64,000 nucleotides of DNA from Rhyacichthys aspro (Eukaryota > Chordata > Actinopteri > Gobiiformes > Rhyacichthyidae): the NCBI GenBank assembly GCA_036850595.1, contig CM072153.1:12170169-12234168 (forward strand). The letters run 5' to 3'. The first letter of the stretch is position 1, and the number at the start of each line of letters is the position of its first letter. The notes under the pieces are model-generated. The model saw only the letters and a program-made list of their open reading frames with translations. It was not told where the DNA came from and ran no database searches. A program made the translations under genes and the position numbers. Below are positions 1 through 12,965 of this stretch, piece by piece.

Positions 1-3000
1 CTCACCCTTCCCTTCTTCTTTAACCCTCAACTCTTTTTGTAAGTACATGTTTACACGGTGAAAAAAACGCAGTCAGTATTGATCAAACAGTACAAGTATA
101 GCTGGGCGGCTCCTCCTGTCGTGGTCACCTTCTACAGTTTCGAGCCACAGGTAGTTTGTCATGTAGCAAGGTCCCCCAGTGTAGTTTTTATGTAGCAGCT
201 GACATTTTTTGGGGTAGTGGATTATTTTTTACGTTACCTTGCAAGAATGGAGTTTACAGATAAAGTATGCAGCTGTCATTTCCGAGTAGCAGCTTATTTT
301 GCGTTCGCTCACATCGACGGAAAGTTTGTTGGAACTAATGTAGCTCTTTTGGCGCGACGCTATTTTCACATCAGCCATTTTGAAGAAGGATGAAGAGGAA
401 CAGCTGCCATATTAGCTCGCTATCTCAGGAAGAAATGTTAGCCAGCTAGCTCACAAGTTCTGGATATAAAACAGACAACACAATAACATGAATTTTGAAC
501 CATTCCTCTATTGAGTATTTTACAATTTTGTATTTACATTAGCAGTGATTGAACTTAAGAAAAAACATAACCATTCATCAGCAATACTAGTATCATACTT
601 TCAAATGCAGGACAGTGTTCACATTGCTGCTGCCACATTTTTCAACCTGAATCATTCAAATGGCTGCTGTGTGAGTAATGTCTGTAAAGTGCACTAAAGT
701 CGTACAAATAATTGTAATAACGTGCATTTATCTGATCAAATCCCAAACTTTTCTGTTCTTATCAATCAGATTTGGATAAATGATTTCCACTTTTCACAAA
801 TTATTTACGTAGCTATATATATATATATATATTATGTAAGAATATGGGATTTTGAGTTGGATATGTGAGCATCGATATGGATTTTAGAGTAGATGAATAG
901 ATATCCTGCTGGAGAGAGGTTTCATTGTCCATGCAGCTTATTTTTGCGTTTGTATCTTTTTTTGTCCGAAGTGGCAATGACTATAATAGCTGTGAGAGTC
1001 TAGTAGAGGTTGTACATAGAAAAAAAAATGTTGTTCTATGATGATTATATTTGTATTATTGACATCTTTTAGTGCTATGGTGCAAAGTATTCTTCAGCAG
1101 GAGCGTGAGGCACTGCGTTTTCTCGACTATACCGTACGAATCTGAATGACATTAAATATAAAGCCTTAAACATCGACACATACTAGAGGAGGGTTAAAGG
1201 GATTTCACTACACTTTTCTTTTCTTTTTTTTTTCTTTTGAAGCGACGCTAACTCCGGCGAGCTGTTAATAAGCTCGTGGAATCAGATTACGTGAGCCTTG
1301 TGTTGCATGAACATAGTAATGATACGAAATGTCAGGGTTGTGCATTCTGTCATCACTAAATACAACATTGATTTCACAAATAGGAAACTTCAAGTAGGAA
1401 AACACTTCAAATGGTGCGATTGTCAGCCATCAGAACAAAGACTGGAAATGATTCATAACATTCATCTTTAAACTGGAATAAAATCATATTAAAAGAAAAG
1501 GATGGATTAGTGAGATTCGTCTCCAGGGTAAAGTCTAGTATAGTTCTGCCTTTTGAAGATGGACTGATGGACGTATGATAATGAATGCATTTATTTGCCC
1601 TGAAGAAAGGCCAGTACTATAGTGGACTAACCCCATGCTGGGACACACTCCAAAAAGCCATTCAGATCGTCATCTATTCAGTGAAGGTTAGAGGAGGTCG
1701 ACAGTTGTGAATTGGTCTCGCGGGCTCTGTTCTGATGGTCTTTCGTCACCGCCGCTTAAATCTGACATTGCTGTAAAGCGAGGTCGAATTCAGGTCGAGA
1801 TGCTCGTAATTCACCTTCTAAATATCCTGACCCCACACCGCCGTGAGCCCGAAACAATCAAATACTCACTCAGAAAGCACAATGTACAAGTGAGTGAATA
1901 TAGGGACTTAAATAAACATTCGATTATTGAGTATAAAGAGTATTCATATACAGTTTATCTGATGATGGTGATGGTGAAGCACTAATTAATGTAGTTTAAA
2001 AACGGTGCCATCTTTCCATCCACTCCATCTGCCATAGTGTTAGCAGTCGGTGGGGATCCAGCTACACTGATCGAACATTGAACTGATGTGTATTAGACCA
2101 GGGGCCGCACTCAGTCGAGAGGACAAGCTATTGTTTATTGTTTCGTGTCATTTCGAGTGGCAGCATTGCTTATCACAAAAGGACAAGCGGGCAAAGATAG
2201 AGCAAGGTTATGTTCACATTGAAGAGAAAGTGGCCAGGTATTTTTAAAATTTCACCTTATTTATTTATTTATTTACGTGACATATTCAGTAATAATTCTA
2301 TGGTATTGTTTCTACTGTATTTAAAGAATTTTTTTGTTTTTTTTTTTTGTTTTATAATCTCTCACAATAAAGGTGTCACAAAATTATATAAAATAAATAA
2401 ATAATAATTGGTGCATATGCAATAGACGCCATGTGAATTCTGCCTGTGTAAGTTTGATTATTATCAAATTTTATTGATTCAAAAAGATGGATTTCATGCC
2501 AGTTCACAGTAACCAAAAAAAAGTTGAATGTTGCATTATATTATACATTGATTTCTTGTTTATTGCTTGTTGCCTTGAGTTAAAATAGAAAGAAAAGCAA
2601 CTTAAACTTCAAATATTCTTTTCCTAAAAACATGCTAATCTAAAGAGTGTATTTACGTTTATGTTTACTGCAGCAACATGAAGCTCTACTGCACCGAAAC
2701 AATGACAGTGTCCTCCTGAGTGCGGCCCTCTTTCTAATCTGCCCTGTACGTCGCTCCGAGCTTAGATAGAGGCTGAACTGTCAAAAATGCCAATACTGTT
2801 TCCTGTTAATACATTCCTGACTCCCTCCTTCAGACTGTGCAGCCCGTTATTTTTTGTTTGTTTGTTTTATCTCTTCAATCCCCCGACTCCTCAGTGCAAC
2901 CTGTGCTTTGTCATACAATGAAAGAGTTCTGCCAATCAAATGTACTGAATGAAGCCTTGAATGTCCCCTATTTAAAAAGAAAAAAAGAAAAAAGATTGAG

Positions 3001-3555
3001 TTCTCATGAGGGACGTGCTGTATGTGGACACCAGGCCCATTTTAGGCAGCATGTTACTGGTGTTTCTATAGGTTTACCTCAAGATGAATTGTCACATGGT
3101 TTCAAGCCAATCAGGAATTAGCCACTTCATCGACATCACGGCGGTAACTCTTCCTTTCTATGGCTGTGTACTTTTTTAAAATCCTTCAACGAGTGCATGT
3201 CAACTGAATGTCCCGTAACTTCTTTGCTGTAGTATTAGGCCATGCTACTCTTCAATGGGTTTTGTGCATTTCTTACCTATTCTTTCTTTTCTAGTATTCC
3301 TATGGAGAGAAAAATCTATGAAATAAGATATCTATGACTAGAACAATGACAAACAAGAATGAACTTTCACTTTTATGGCAATGTTTAATGAAATATTAAT
3401 TCTTAATGTATGTTTCAGTAAAACAGCTTTCTCTTAAGTGTAGAGACTTATTGCAGGGATGCAAGTATTATATTTGGTCTTAAAAGATTATCTTGTTGAA
3501 ATTCTAGATGATGTAGAGTGATGCAAGTCAATAAAATGACAAAAAACTGGAAATG
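1..3555 (+). other. Gene-poor left end, probable 3'UTR of a convergent plus-strand gene
   Basis: No convincing coding exon is visible on either strand; the short open frames here have no recognisable domains. The stretch is AT-rich and ends in a canonical polyadenylation signal followed by GT-rich sequence, which is what a long 3'UTR of a gene entering from the left would look like. In human, the gene converging on SLC38A8 is NECAB2, so its orthologue is the obvious candidate, but nothing in the sequence proves this. A (TA)n microsatellite lies at about 814-832. Intergenic DNA is the alternative. Confidence 0.35.
3530..3535 (+). terminator. Plus-strand polyadenylation signal AATAAA
   Basis: AATAAA is followed within 30-40 bases by GT-rich sequence (tgtgactgtgtttt), the usual arrangement of a vertebrate poly(A) site. 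It would end a plus-strand transcript at about 3550, only about 110 bases from the minus-strand signal of slc38a8. Confidence 0.45.
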
Positions 3556-3667
3556 TGACTGTGTTTTATACTTACTTTCATTTTTATATTTATTTCTTCA
3601 TCTTTCTGAAAATGACTGTCCATAAAATCTGGGATGAACATTTAAATGAGGAAAAACAAATAACATT

Positions 3668-3673
3668 TTTATT
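3668..3673 (-). terminator. Probable slc38a8 polyadenylation signal
   Basis: TTTATT on the plus strand reads AATAAA on the minus strand, about 280 bases after the slc38a8 stop codon. This gives a short 3'UTR. It is the first canonical signal I noticed downstream of the stop. Confidence 0.45.
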
Positions 3674-3954
3674 TTAAAATAACCTTTACTAAAACACAGT
3701 AAAAGCTAAAATGCACATTGACCACATTTACATAAAACACATTTAAGCAAACGTACATAACTTACTCTTTATAACTTCATTGTATTGTACACAAATATTT
3801 AAATACAGCCTCCCCCACATCAGCTGTAGGGGGAAAACACAGTAAGTATATTTAAAAAATTCAATTATGTACAAATGTTGCAAACACAAATTTGGTCAAA
3901 GTCAAAGTAAAGCTGTCTTGATAAAAAAAAAAAAAAAAAAACTCAGGCAGCAGG

Positions 3955-6900
3955 TCAGATTTTGTGGAGAAGCTGCATGACGGCGATGGTGGTGCTTTGG
4001 CCGAAGATGAAAGCGCCACAGACCAGGGTCAGTGCCCCCCACACGGTCAGGACCACTCTGGACGGGCCAAGGTAAAGTTAAGATCAGGGAGAAATGTGCT
4101 CAGGTGGTTAGAGCAGAAACACATTTATTCTCTACTGACTAAAAAAACAGATTAACAAACATTGTAAGACAAACAGTAAGAGACATGAAACAAGGAACAT
4201 GTTTTATTAATATGGACCATTTGTGCCAAACTCTCTTACTTTTGGCTTTGGTGGTAAATGGGTAACATATAAATGGCCAGAGATATTGCGAATTGCTTAG
4301 TTTTTATTTATTACAAAACAAAAGTAAGTGTGTAGATTTATATTTGTCACACACTGTGAATATTTTGAGCAAACAAAAGCAAGATTAGCAAGTACTTCTA
4401 TCAATACAGTTGTCATCCACACATTTTTATGAAGTTAAAAATTCAAAAAGAAATACATGGCCTCATTTTTACAGTGTAGCTTCAACCTTTAGCTTTTAAC
4501 TGTTGTTTTTGTTGAGAGGAAATACCCTTATGCCACCCTTGAAGTTAGCGTTGCCCGAGACTGGACAAATTATACTGATTTTAGCTCAAGGGTTTCAACA
4601 CCAAAAAGGTCAATAGTTTAGAAACTAATGACACCCCATTCTCTGGTGAGCATTGATTTCACATTACAGTGAGTTTCCCTGAGATGTGCCTCAGATCTCA
4701 TTAGATCAGGCACAAGTTGGAGGGACCGAGGCTGAGTGAGTGCTTATTTCTGTCATAGTGAAAGATTTCTCCGGCGGTAAACAAACAGACGCTTCCAGCT
4801 TATTAAACACTGCCACACTGTGTCTCAAGTGTATTTCTTTGGCTTTTGCTCCAGTTGTGTATTGACATTACATTAACATTTAAATGAGTTTTGTGTGGTA
4901 CTCTCACCTGGTCTTACAGGACACTGGCTCAGACTGCATCGCAAACATCAGACACAGACCTGTTCAAACGCAAACGGGCTTTAAGTGAATTATGTGACGC
5001 ACTTGAAACAATGAGTATCTGGAACTGCAGTGCTACCTGGGAAGATGAAGATGAAGAATGCACTGATGCCTCCAATGACGCTGATGACTTTACTGATGTC
5101 TGGGACGAACATGGCGATGAGTAGAGTCACGGTGATCCACAGGACGGTCAGGAGGTAGCGGCTGCGGCTCTCGAAGGCCACGGTCACTGCACCGGTTCGT
5201 CTCTGCCGCCACTTCAGCACAGGCTCCTGCATCACGGACCTGAGGACGGCAAGGCAAACACATCATTTCAGATTTACAGGGTTTCAATGAATTTATAGGG
5301 CCATGTTTGATATGAAGTGAAAAAAATGAGTTGAAAGGGTTAAGGCTACATTTCTTTCAAGGTTTCTCTCAAGGTTTTCTCTCAGTATGGCCTTGTCCTA
5401 CCGTCCAGAGACATGTCGATGTGATCAGGTAACATTATGTCTGACTGTAACATGAGTAAATGACCGAAATTATAATATTAATGCAATATTGTCTGCTTGG
5501 AGTAAAAATGTAACAAATAATGTAAATATATGTGCAAACAGATTTTTACATTATTTTTAACATTTTAATAAGACTGCAACGTCACCCTGATTTTCAAATA
5601 GCAACTATTTGTTCAAAATAATGATAATCGTACTGTTGCCCACGCAGCACTTCTCTACATTTATTCATAAATAAAATTATAATATAGATAAGTCTGGACA
5701 CTACTTTAATAAATTATCATATTATATTATCATTTGGAAAAATTGAATATATTTTGGTGAACAACAAGCTTTATCTTAAAAAAAACATTCAATTTTCTTT
5801 TGTAAAAATATTCATGCATTTATTTTAGTCCTCCTGTAGTCTGGATTAATGAGTCTAATAATAATCCATCAGTGATTTAATGTGTGTGACCTGCTGAGCA
5901 GCAGGATGATGGGATAGACCGTGATGATGGACACTCCGAACAGCAGTCTGGCGACAAGCATCAGAATGTCATGGCCGGCATATGACATGAGAATGTCTGC
6001 CTTCACGTCCTTTCCAAATGTCAGGTACCCATAAACCCCTGCAACAGGACAAGATGGAGACAGACACATGCTATTATTGTGATCCTGACATTGGTCAAAA
6101 CTACACAATAACACAGCACAAAAACATGCGTTTACAAAAGAAAGTATGTAAACAGTCCAAGAGTTTGTGTAGTAGTTATAATAGAGGTCTGAAATATTGA
6201 ACAACATTTTAATCCATTTTAATGTAAATTGGAACTAATACATAATACCATAACATAACATAATACTACAACAATGTCCCATTAGACGAGAAACAAAATG
6301 TCTGTATGTCAATTTTTTTTTTTAACCCTAAAAGTGTGTCCTACAAAAAATCGATACATGTGGATAAGTGCTTTATTTAATCATCTCTGTGTGTTCTGTG
6401 TGATATGAAGTTAAAGCCAGAGTAAATAGAGAAACCTTCCTGACCGGTGAGGGAGTAGATGATGAGACAGAAGATCATGGACAGCACAGAGATGAAGACC
6501 CAGTGGGACAGTCTCTGGTTCTCCATGCTGCTGTAGATGGCAATGGACGCCTCGTGGCACTGAAATACATACAGTACATACAGATAAACTGAAAATGAGA
6601 ACAAGAACCAAACCTCCAGCTTAACAACAAGAAGAAAAACAGTAAGAAAATATGTGTTACAATGAAGACACTGACTGAGCCACAATACAGAAGCAAGCAG
6701 AGCCTCAGCTGGTTGTTAGTTGGACAGTGTTTGTATTTTTCTCATTTCTCGTTGTGCTCACAGACCGGGCTGAACACTCCAGGACCTTACTCACTCTGAT
6801 GTGTGTTGTGACAAGATGGGTCGAGATGAAATAGGAAATTAAACCAAGGCCATGGCTGTGGGCTGCACAATAGTCTGACTTCCAGCACAGCGGAGGTCAG

Positions 6901-9900
6901 GACGCAGACTCTTGTCCCTACTTGATCCCAGCTGCAACGGGCCGCCTTTAAATCTCGTTTCTTTCCCTCCCTCCGAGCCCCTCACCTCTCAGGATCTCAT
7001 CAGCTCGCTTTTCAACCTCTGCAATCACTTAGCCCGAGGGAGCGTGCCTCTGTGTGTGTTTGTGTGAAAGGACACGCATCCATCTCTTTGCACTATCCCC
7101 TCCCTTTGTTATTAGATCCCACGAGGCTCCTCCGGGGGGGTTACCGTGGCAACCTGCGAAGTTACACACGGGCCCGTCCGCTTTAGATTGACAGAATCAT
7201 CATTTACTCCTACTGTACGCCGCTCCGGTTAAATATGAAAAGTTCAGGTTGCCGAGCTCCCGTGGCGCTCTGCAGCCTTGGGCTTCACTGCCAGCTGACC
7301 TTTGGTTGCACTAAAACGCACTCCGCTGAGACGCACGCCGCTGCTGCCAAACACCGCTGAGAAAACCCATTCACAATCACCTCTATTGAAATGTGCTTGA
7401 ATACTGGGTCAATACAATATGAACTCTGCAGCCAAACACCAACTATGGCCTTTAGCCCAGGGGTTTTTTTTCCACATGAAAGATTTTAAACTTCCCTAAA
7501 AATTGAAATCCAAGACTCCTTTTGTAATAACTTAAATGGATATTACTTTGTTATATACTCTCCTAATTTACAACAGCAGTGGGAAAATATATTGAGATGT
7601 ATAGATCTCATATGATTTCCTTCTTATGATAAATTATTGTCATACAGAGCATGTCATAGTAAGGGAAAGAAGAGTCAATAAATCATTGAATTTGTATTAA
7701 AGCTGCAGTACTCGATTTTGTTTTTCGACTCAGAAAACCACTCTACCCCATCAGCATCTCTGCCCACTTTTATCCATGTTTAATTTGCTGCCCATATCTA
7801 TCTCTTTTTAATCATTTTAGAGGCATTTTGTTGTAAAATAAGACATATTTTGCAACAGAATAACCCACTTTCTTGGTCCTTCATTGTTGACGTCAGTGTC
7901 GACCAATGGGAGCGCTCCTTTTTACCTGAAGCGAGCTGTGATTGGCCAAAATCTCGCAGTGATCACTCTCATCTATTAAAATCCTTAATTATAAACGTCT
8001 TAAGTCTCACTTTTTCACAGATGATTCCTGTTCCAATCAGCTGTGATTAAACCGTCAAATTAAATACAACAATAAAAATATGTGGACAATTGGAAAGTAT
8101 TTTCAGCCCAAGTTACACAGATAACCTTTACATGTTATAAATGTAAGGCTTGAAATACACAGGCTGAAACGTAATGGGATATTTCAAATGTGAATCGTCA
8201 CTATTTTTATGAATGAGCATAATTCTTTGTTATTGAACAATATAAATATGTAAAGATGCGCCTAACTGTTGATTTCAAAGGTACTATTTTAATCCCCTTT
8301 TTCAATCGTTTTTGCTTCGTTTTTACAAAGCTTTTTATGTCAAGTTGTTCTTTGACTAAAAACACACTACAAATAAGACAAGACACAGGTTGTTTGCTCA
8401 CCTGAAAACCAAAGCAGATGGTGGGGATGGCGCTGAACATGGACGCCCAAGAACTGATTCTACAAAAACAAAACAAAAAGTGAGTTACTTAATACGTTTA
8501 TACTTTAATAGCTTTTAATTACTGAGGATATACCAAACCCCGGCAAGCACTTCAATTCTAAACAACTAAACATTAAAACTACAGCATTTTCAGAGATTTC
8601 AATCACTTGGGAACGTGTGTCAGTCAAAAAGAACAAATAAGACAGAGCTTTAATGTCACACAGTGCTTATGGAAAAGAAAAACCTGGTTGCTCTTGTTTT
8701 AATGGCCTTGGATTTATTCAAAACATTGGACAATAGCTACAAAAAAATAATCCCTGGCAACCTGACTGTAACGGTTTTAAAATATTCTCATTTATTATTT
8801 AGTGTCCTGCCTGACAGATACATACCCAGTGCTGTACAGAGACGTGGTGCGAAGCAGAACAGAAGGCATGGTGTAGTATTTGACGATGATGGCGACGGTC
8901 AGGTAGGTGGCAGCCAAAGTGCCTAAAACACTGGAGGAGGACGAAGACAAATGGCCGCTTTAGAGAGAAATCCGTGAGGTTAATTGTAATGGATGGCTGC
9001 TTTACTGAAGGGGAACCACAGGGGTCAGCACCGCCGATGGGGTCACAACACTAATCATTTATCCATATACTGGTTGTGTGAAAGTGTTTAAGTAATCGTC
9101 CACTCCAGCGGATAATTCCTCGAAATGATTAAAAAGATTGGTCAAAATGGAGGGAAACGTTGATCCATTACCTGATGTATTTCTGAATGCTGATCTCTTT
9201 GGGGATGGACATAGGCAGGATGAGGAACATGCAGAGCAGCACCAGAGCAAAGTGTTGGTCTGTGTACCAGCGGTAGGGCATCTCCGACACCGGCGAGCCA
9301 GTTACCACCTCATACAGGGAGCCGCACACTGACAACACACAAGAAAAGGCTTTAGTTTTTCTGCTAAAAGAAATGTATGTATAAAAAAAACTCCTAAAAT
9401 GCTCTTATAAAAGGTGTAAAAGTAGAAAAGTGGTCAAACACAGGGCACAGTCCCTCCGAAAAAAGGCACATGGTAAGAAAAGAGAATAATTTCTGCATTG
9501 TAACTGTAGGCAAGGTTTTTGACTGTCTCTCTGAATTCATCAGTCCCCCAACAACAGCGTACTAACCTTTACTGCTTCTTTTATTTAAAAAAGGTAAACC
9601 AGGACCAATTTTTCACCACAAAATACTAATACGTTACATTAAATCAAAGTTTAGAGCTGAAACTTTTAGCTTTGGAGTTTTTTTTTTTTTTTTTGGTAGA
9701 CTTTAGATTCTGTAATTATCTCCATCTCCTTAACACAGCGTTGAAGCATTGCCGAAGTTTATCCACGTTTAATTCTTTGCCTGTTTTTTTCTATTTTTAT
9801 CTTTTTTTAAATGTTGCTGTAAAATAAGCCGTATTTGTGACAGAATAACACATTTCCTTGGTTTATTTCTTTGGTTCTTTGTTGTTGACATGAATGGGAG

Positions 9901-12539
9901 CGCTCCTTTTTACCCAAAGAGAGCTGTAATTGGCCAAAATCCAGCTGTGGGCTGATCATTCTTTATTCATCTATTAAAATCATTAATAATAAAGCCTAGA
10001 TAATTTCTTAAGTTTTCTCCTATTACAATAAGCTGTTAGGGGATTAAACTGTCAAATTAAATGCAACAGTAAAAAAAAATCAGTGTATTAATGCCACATC
10101 AAGAGTTTATCGAGTAAATAGCATTAGCCTGATGTGGATTTCTACTTCATCCATGGCTGGATTATGTGATGTTCATTGATCTATGATGGTATTATGCTAC
10201 TAAAGTTATTTTTCTTTATCAGAGATATGCAACCTATCAGTGTGATTTGATTATGAATATGATTCTGCCATATTTATGTCAACATACTCCCTAAAGTCTG
10301 CCCTGAGTGAAAAAAGGCCAGTCAAAGAAACAGGGAATCTATTCACAAATGAGACTAGGAGTCCTTTCTAATTATAAGATGGGGTCAAAACGATGGTAAA
10401 CTAATTAAAGTAGTTAATATAGAAACTATAATATGGGATAAATGGAAAGTCATAGATCATCTCTTCAAAACTGAACTTGGATTGAAAGTTTTTGAAAAAA
10501 GGTCACACCTAAACTGAAACTCACACTTCTCCAGCTGGTCGTCCACTATCACCAGGAAGGCCACGGAGATCATGAAGAGGTTAAAGACAAAGCAGATCTC
10601 ACACAGCTGACCAATGGCCGCCCCACACACCTCCTTCACTACGGCCTGGTACGTGCACTGCCCACTGATGGAGGACGAGTAGCCCAGGATGATCAGACCG
10701 CTGACCAGGAACACCAGAGAGATCTGAGAGGGACCAGACCAAATGGAATTATGCATGACATGACAAAACATTTAGAAACCACGCTGAAAACAGCTACAGG
10801 TGACAAACTCAACAGAAGCCATGACTACTTTCAGAAATGTAAACTGCAAGATACAGAGTCAATTAGTTTGCATTTTAATAATATAATAATAATAATAAAT
10901 GTGTCTCAACATAATACAATGTATAATGGGTGTATGTTGTATATACTATAACTCTGAAAATAGATGCCCGGTAAATTACTCAATGTTTCTTTAAAGGAAT
11001 AGCACAGACAACTAAAATTATTCTGGGTTAGAAAAAGACCATTTACAAGACAAAAACAAGCCTTTAGACAAAGATATGGCTAATATTAATCAATCTAGTT
11101 CTTTCATCAAATTCAAGATTTATTGTAGTTATATGTAATTTTAAAGAATTCAATGTGGTTGCCTTATTAACCAGAAATTACAGCAGACGTAATTCTGCTG
11201 AACAATAAAATTAAATGTGTATAAAATAATCTTAAACACAGAAAACACAGTGATTTCGTTCAAAGTTAGCAGCAAAACTAATCAAACAAAACAAAATTAT
11301 AGCTTATTGAAAAAGGCAAAATACAACTTTTTGTAAAACGCTGAGTGATTTATCCACAAAGTCACAAAAGAAGAGAGAATGTGGGGCAGCCACAGTGAGC
11401 GCTGACAGAAAAGAATTCAAACACAATAGATTTTGTGTCCCAAGGATTGGGCAGTGAAGGCTTATAAAAATAAGAAAAAATGTGTCTCTGTTTTCTAAAA
11501 ATAATGGTGCTATCCTGAGGACATTTCACAAATTTTGTCTTCATGACTGTGGACAGGATCAGATTAAAATGTCCTTTCTGACAGCCTTGAACACAACTAA
11601 GGCTGAACAGCTCATTAGCTGTGCCCAGGGTCAATGTGATTACTGATGGGGTCATGGTTAGGCATAACCTTTTCAATTAACTACTTTAACGGTGACAACC
11701 AGAAATGTGTTCAGATCATTTCAGTATTTTGAAGCTCTCAGCAGGTGTTGTATGGACTAGATAGTCTGATAAGGACGAGATGAACAGAGCTGGGACAGAT
11801 CTCAGTCTCCAGTGAGTTCACCGGACCACAGCCTTCAAGATAAATACATATAGAATCTGTAAATGTTCACTTTAAATCCTAAACTTTCAGCAAATGCAGC
11901 TGGACTGTAATATAATAAACTGGGAGTAAACAAGCCATATACATGAGTGGGAACTAACTATTTTCAGCTTTTTTCATTTCCCGAAAAATTAAATTAAAAT
12001 AAAGTTTGTTATAGCTTTCCTCGGTTACTATGTTTATTTTTATTCACAGATTTTATTAAGCTTAATCTGTATATTTAAAAGTTTACTTTGTTCTTTTTAA
12101 TTAATTACTCAGTAAATCAAACGAAGTCCATTTCAGTTCATTAAATACTTTCTTTCTATTTTAAATGACTGCATTTACTTCTATTTTGAAGGAACAAAAG
12201 CACCTCTGTCTGTGGTCAAACTAAACGCACCAGACTCTGTTTATTTAAATGTGGTCCAGTCTCTTATAGATAATAGAACATAATATATAATATATTATTA
12301 TAGAATATAATGTAGTATAAAGAGTGTAAAAAGCCCACCAGCTCCACGGTGACCGCGCCGTGGATTCCTCCGGCTTTGTCGAAAGCCCAGGGGAAGTTGA
12401 GGAGTCCCGCTCCCAGGGCAGACTTCAGCATGATGAACACGGCCCCCGTAGACCCGAGCCGGGGTCCGGCCGCGTACAGCGGGGGCTTGGCTGAGGCTGA
12501 CGCCAGCAGGCTAATGCTCTCCCGGGCTAACTCCTCCAT
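3955..12539 (-). CDS. slc38a8: Sodium-coupled neutral amino acid transporter 8 (SNAT8), 10 coding exons
   Basis: Coding exons in transcript order: 12339-12539, 10525-10723, 9172-9328, 8826-8930, 8402-8459, 6445-6559, 5891-6038, 5037-5239, 4908-4959 and 3955-4057. All junctions are GT-AG and every phase agrees, giving 446 aa against 435 in human SLC38A8. TM1 carries LKSALGAGLLNFPWAF at about residues 38-53. Other conserved stretches are DQLEKLC, PTICFGFQCHEA, YSLTGVYGYLTFG, TVYPIILLLSRSVM, IIGGIS-like VIGGISAFFIFIFPGLCL and a C-terminal GAFIFGQST. The family is an 11-TM amino acid/auxin permease fold in the plasma membrane that couples Na+ to uptake of glutamine, alanine and related amino acids; human mutations cause foveal hypoplasia. 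The start ATG is in a strong Kozak context (GCGCCATGG). The donor after exon 7 (GTCACA) is weak but is needed by the protein match. The 52-nt exon 9 is easily missed. Confidence 0.95.
7700..8090 (+). repeat. Interspersed CCAAT-bearing repeat, copy A
   Basis: Lies in slc38a8 intron 5. It contains CCAATGGGAGCGCTCCTTTT at 7903, then GTGATTGGCC and CTCATCTATTAAAATCCTTA. The same ordered blocks recur at 9655-10085, 44815-45125 and, inverted, near 61990-62280. I saw no coding capacity and no clear terminal inverted repeats. The family is not one I can name. Confidence 0.6.
9655..10085 (+). repeat. Interspersed CCAAT-bearing repeat, copy B
   Basis: Lies in slc38a8 intron 2. It shares with copy A the blocks AATGGGAGCGCTCCTTTTTA, AATTGGCCAAAATC, CATCTATTAAAATC and a closing TAAACTGTCAAATTAAAT. 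Copies A and B are about 2 kb apart in the same gene and the same orientation. Confidence 0.6.
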
Positions 12540-12565
12540 GGCGCGGGTCCTCGGGGCGCGTTCAT
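12527..12565 (-). other. Upstream ORF overlapping the slc38a8 start codon
   Basis: An ATG at 12565 opens a 12-codon frame ending with TAG at 12529-12527, so it overlaps the slc38a8 ATG (12539) in another frame. If the mRNA includes this ATG, scanning ribosomes that use it would pass the main start. The real transcription start is not visible from the sequence, so use of this frame is inference. Confidence 0.4.
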
Positions 12566-12630
12566 GCACCTACTGACGCTCACACTGGTGGCTCCGGCTC
12601 ATTGAGTGAAAGAGTGGGCTCCTCTCTGTG

Positions 12631-12865
12631 GGCCCTGACCCTGACTGGACCCTGACCCTCTCTGGACCCTGGCCCTCTCTGTATCCTGACCCTCTCTGGA
12701 CCCGGACCCTCTCTGTATCCTGACCCTCTCTGGACCCTGACCCTCTCTGGACCCTGACCCTCTCTGTATCCTGACCCTCTCTGGACCCGGACCCTCTCTG
12801 TACCCTGACCCTCTCTGGACCCTGGCCCTCTCTGGACCCGGACCCTGACCCTGACTGGAGCCTGG
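12631..12865 (-). repeat. 17-bp GC-rich minisatellite upstream of slc38a8
   Basis: About 13-14 tandem copies of a 17-bp unit, CCCTCTCTGGACCCTGA on the plus strand, with variants such as GTATCC and CCCGGA. It ends about 90 bases upstream of the slc38a8 ATG, so it is promoter or 5'UTR. Because 17 is not a multiple of three, a chance 112-codon minus-strand frame runs through it with a 17-residue period. Confidence 0.9.
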
Positions 12866-12965
12866 CTCTGCTCGTGTGGCTCTGAGGCCTGCCCTCACAC
12901 TCAGACTCAGGACAAGGTGAGCCCAGAGGCGGGACAAACCGGGTGTGGCCGAGTATAAGCTCCCT

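Noticed and set aside
12539..12569. Upstream in-frame start for slc38a8
   Set aside because: The upstream codon is GTG, not ATG; the ATG at 12539 has a strong Kozak context and fits the family's N-terminus.
12599..12937. 112-codon minus-strand repetitive protein upstream of slc38a8
   Set aside because: It is the translation of the 17-bp minisatellite; the 17-residue period follows from the unit not being a multiple of three.
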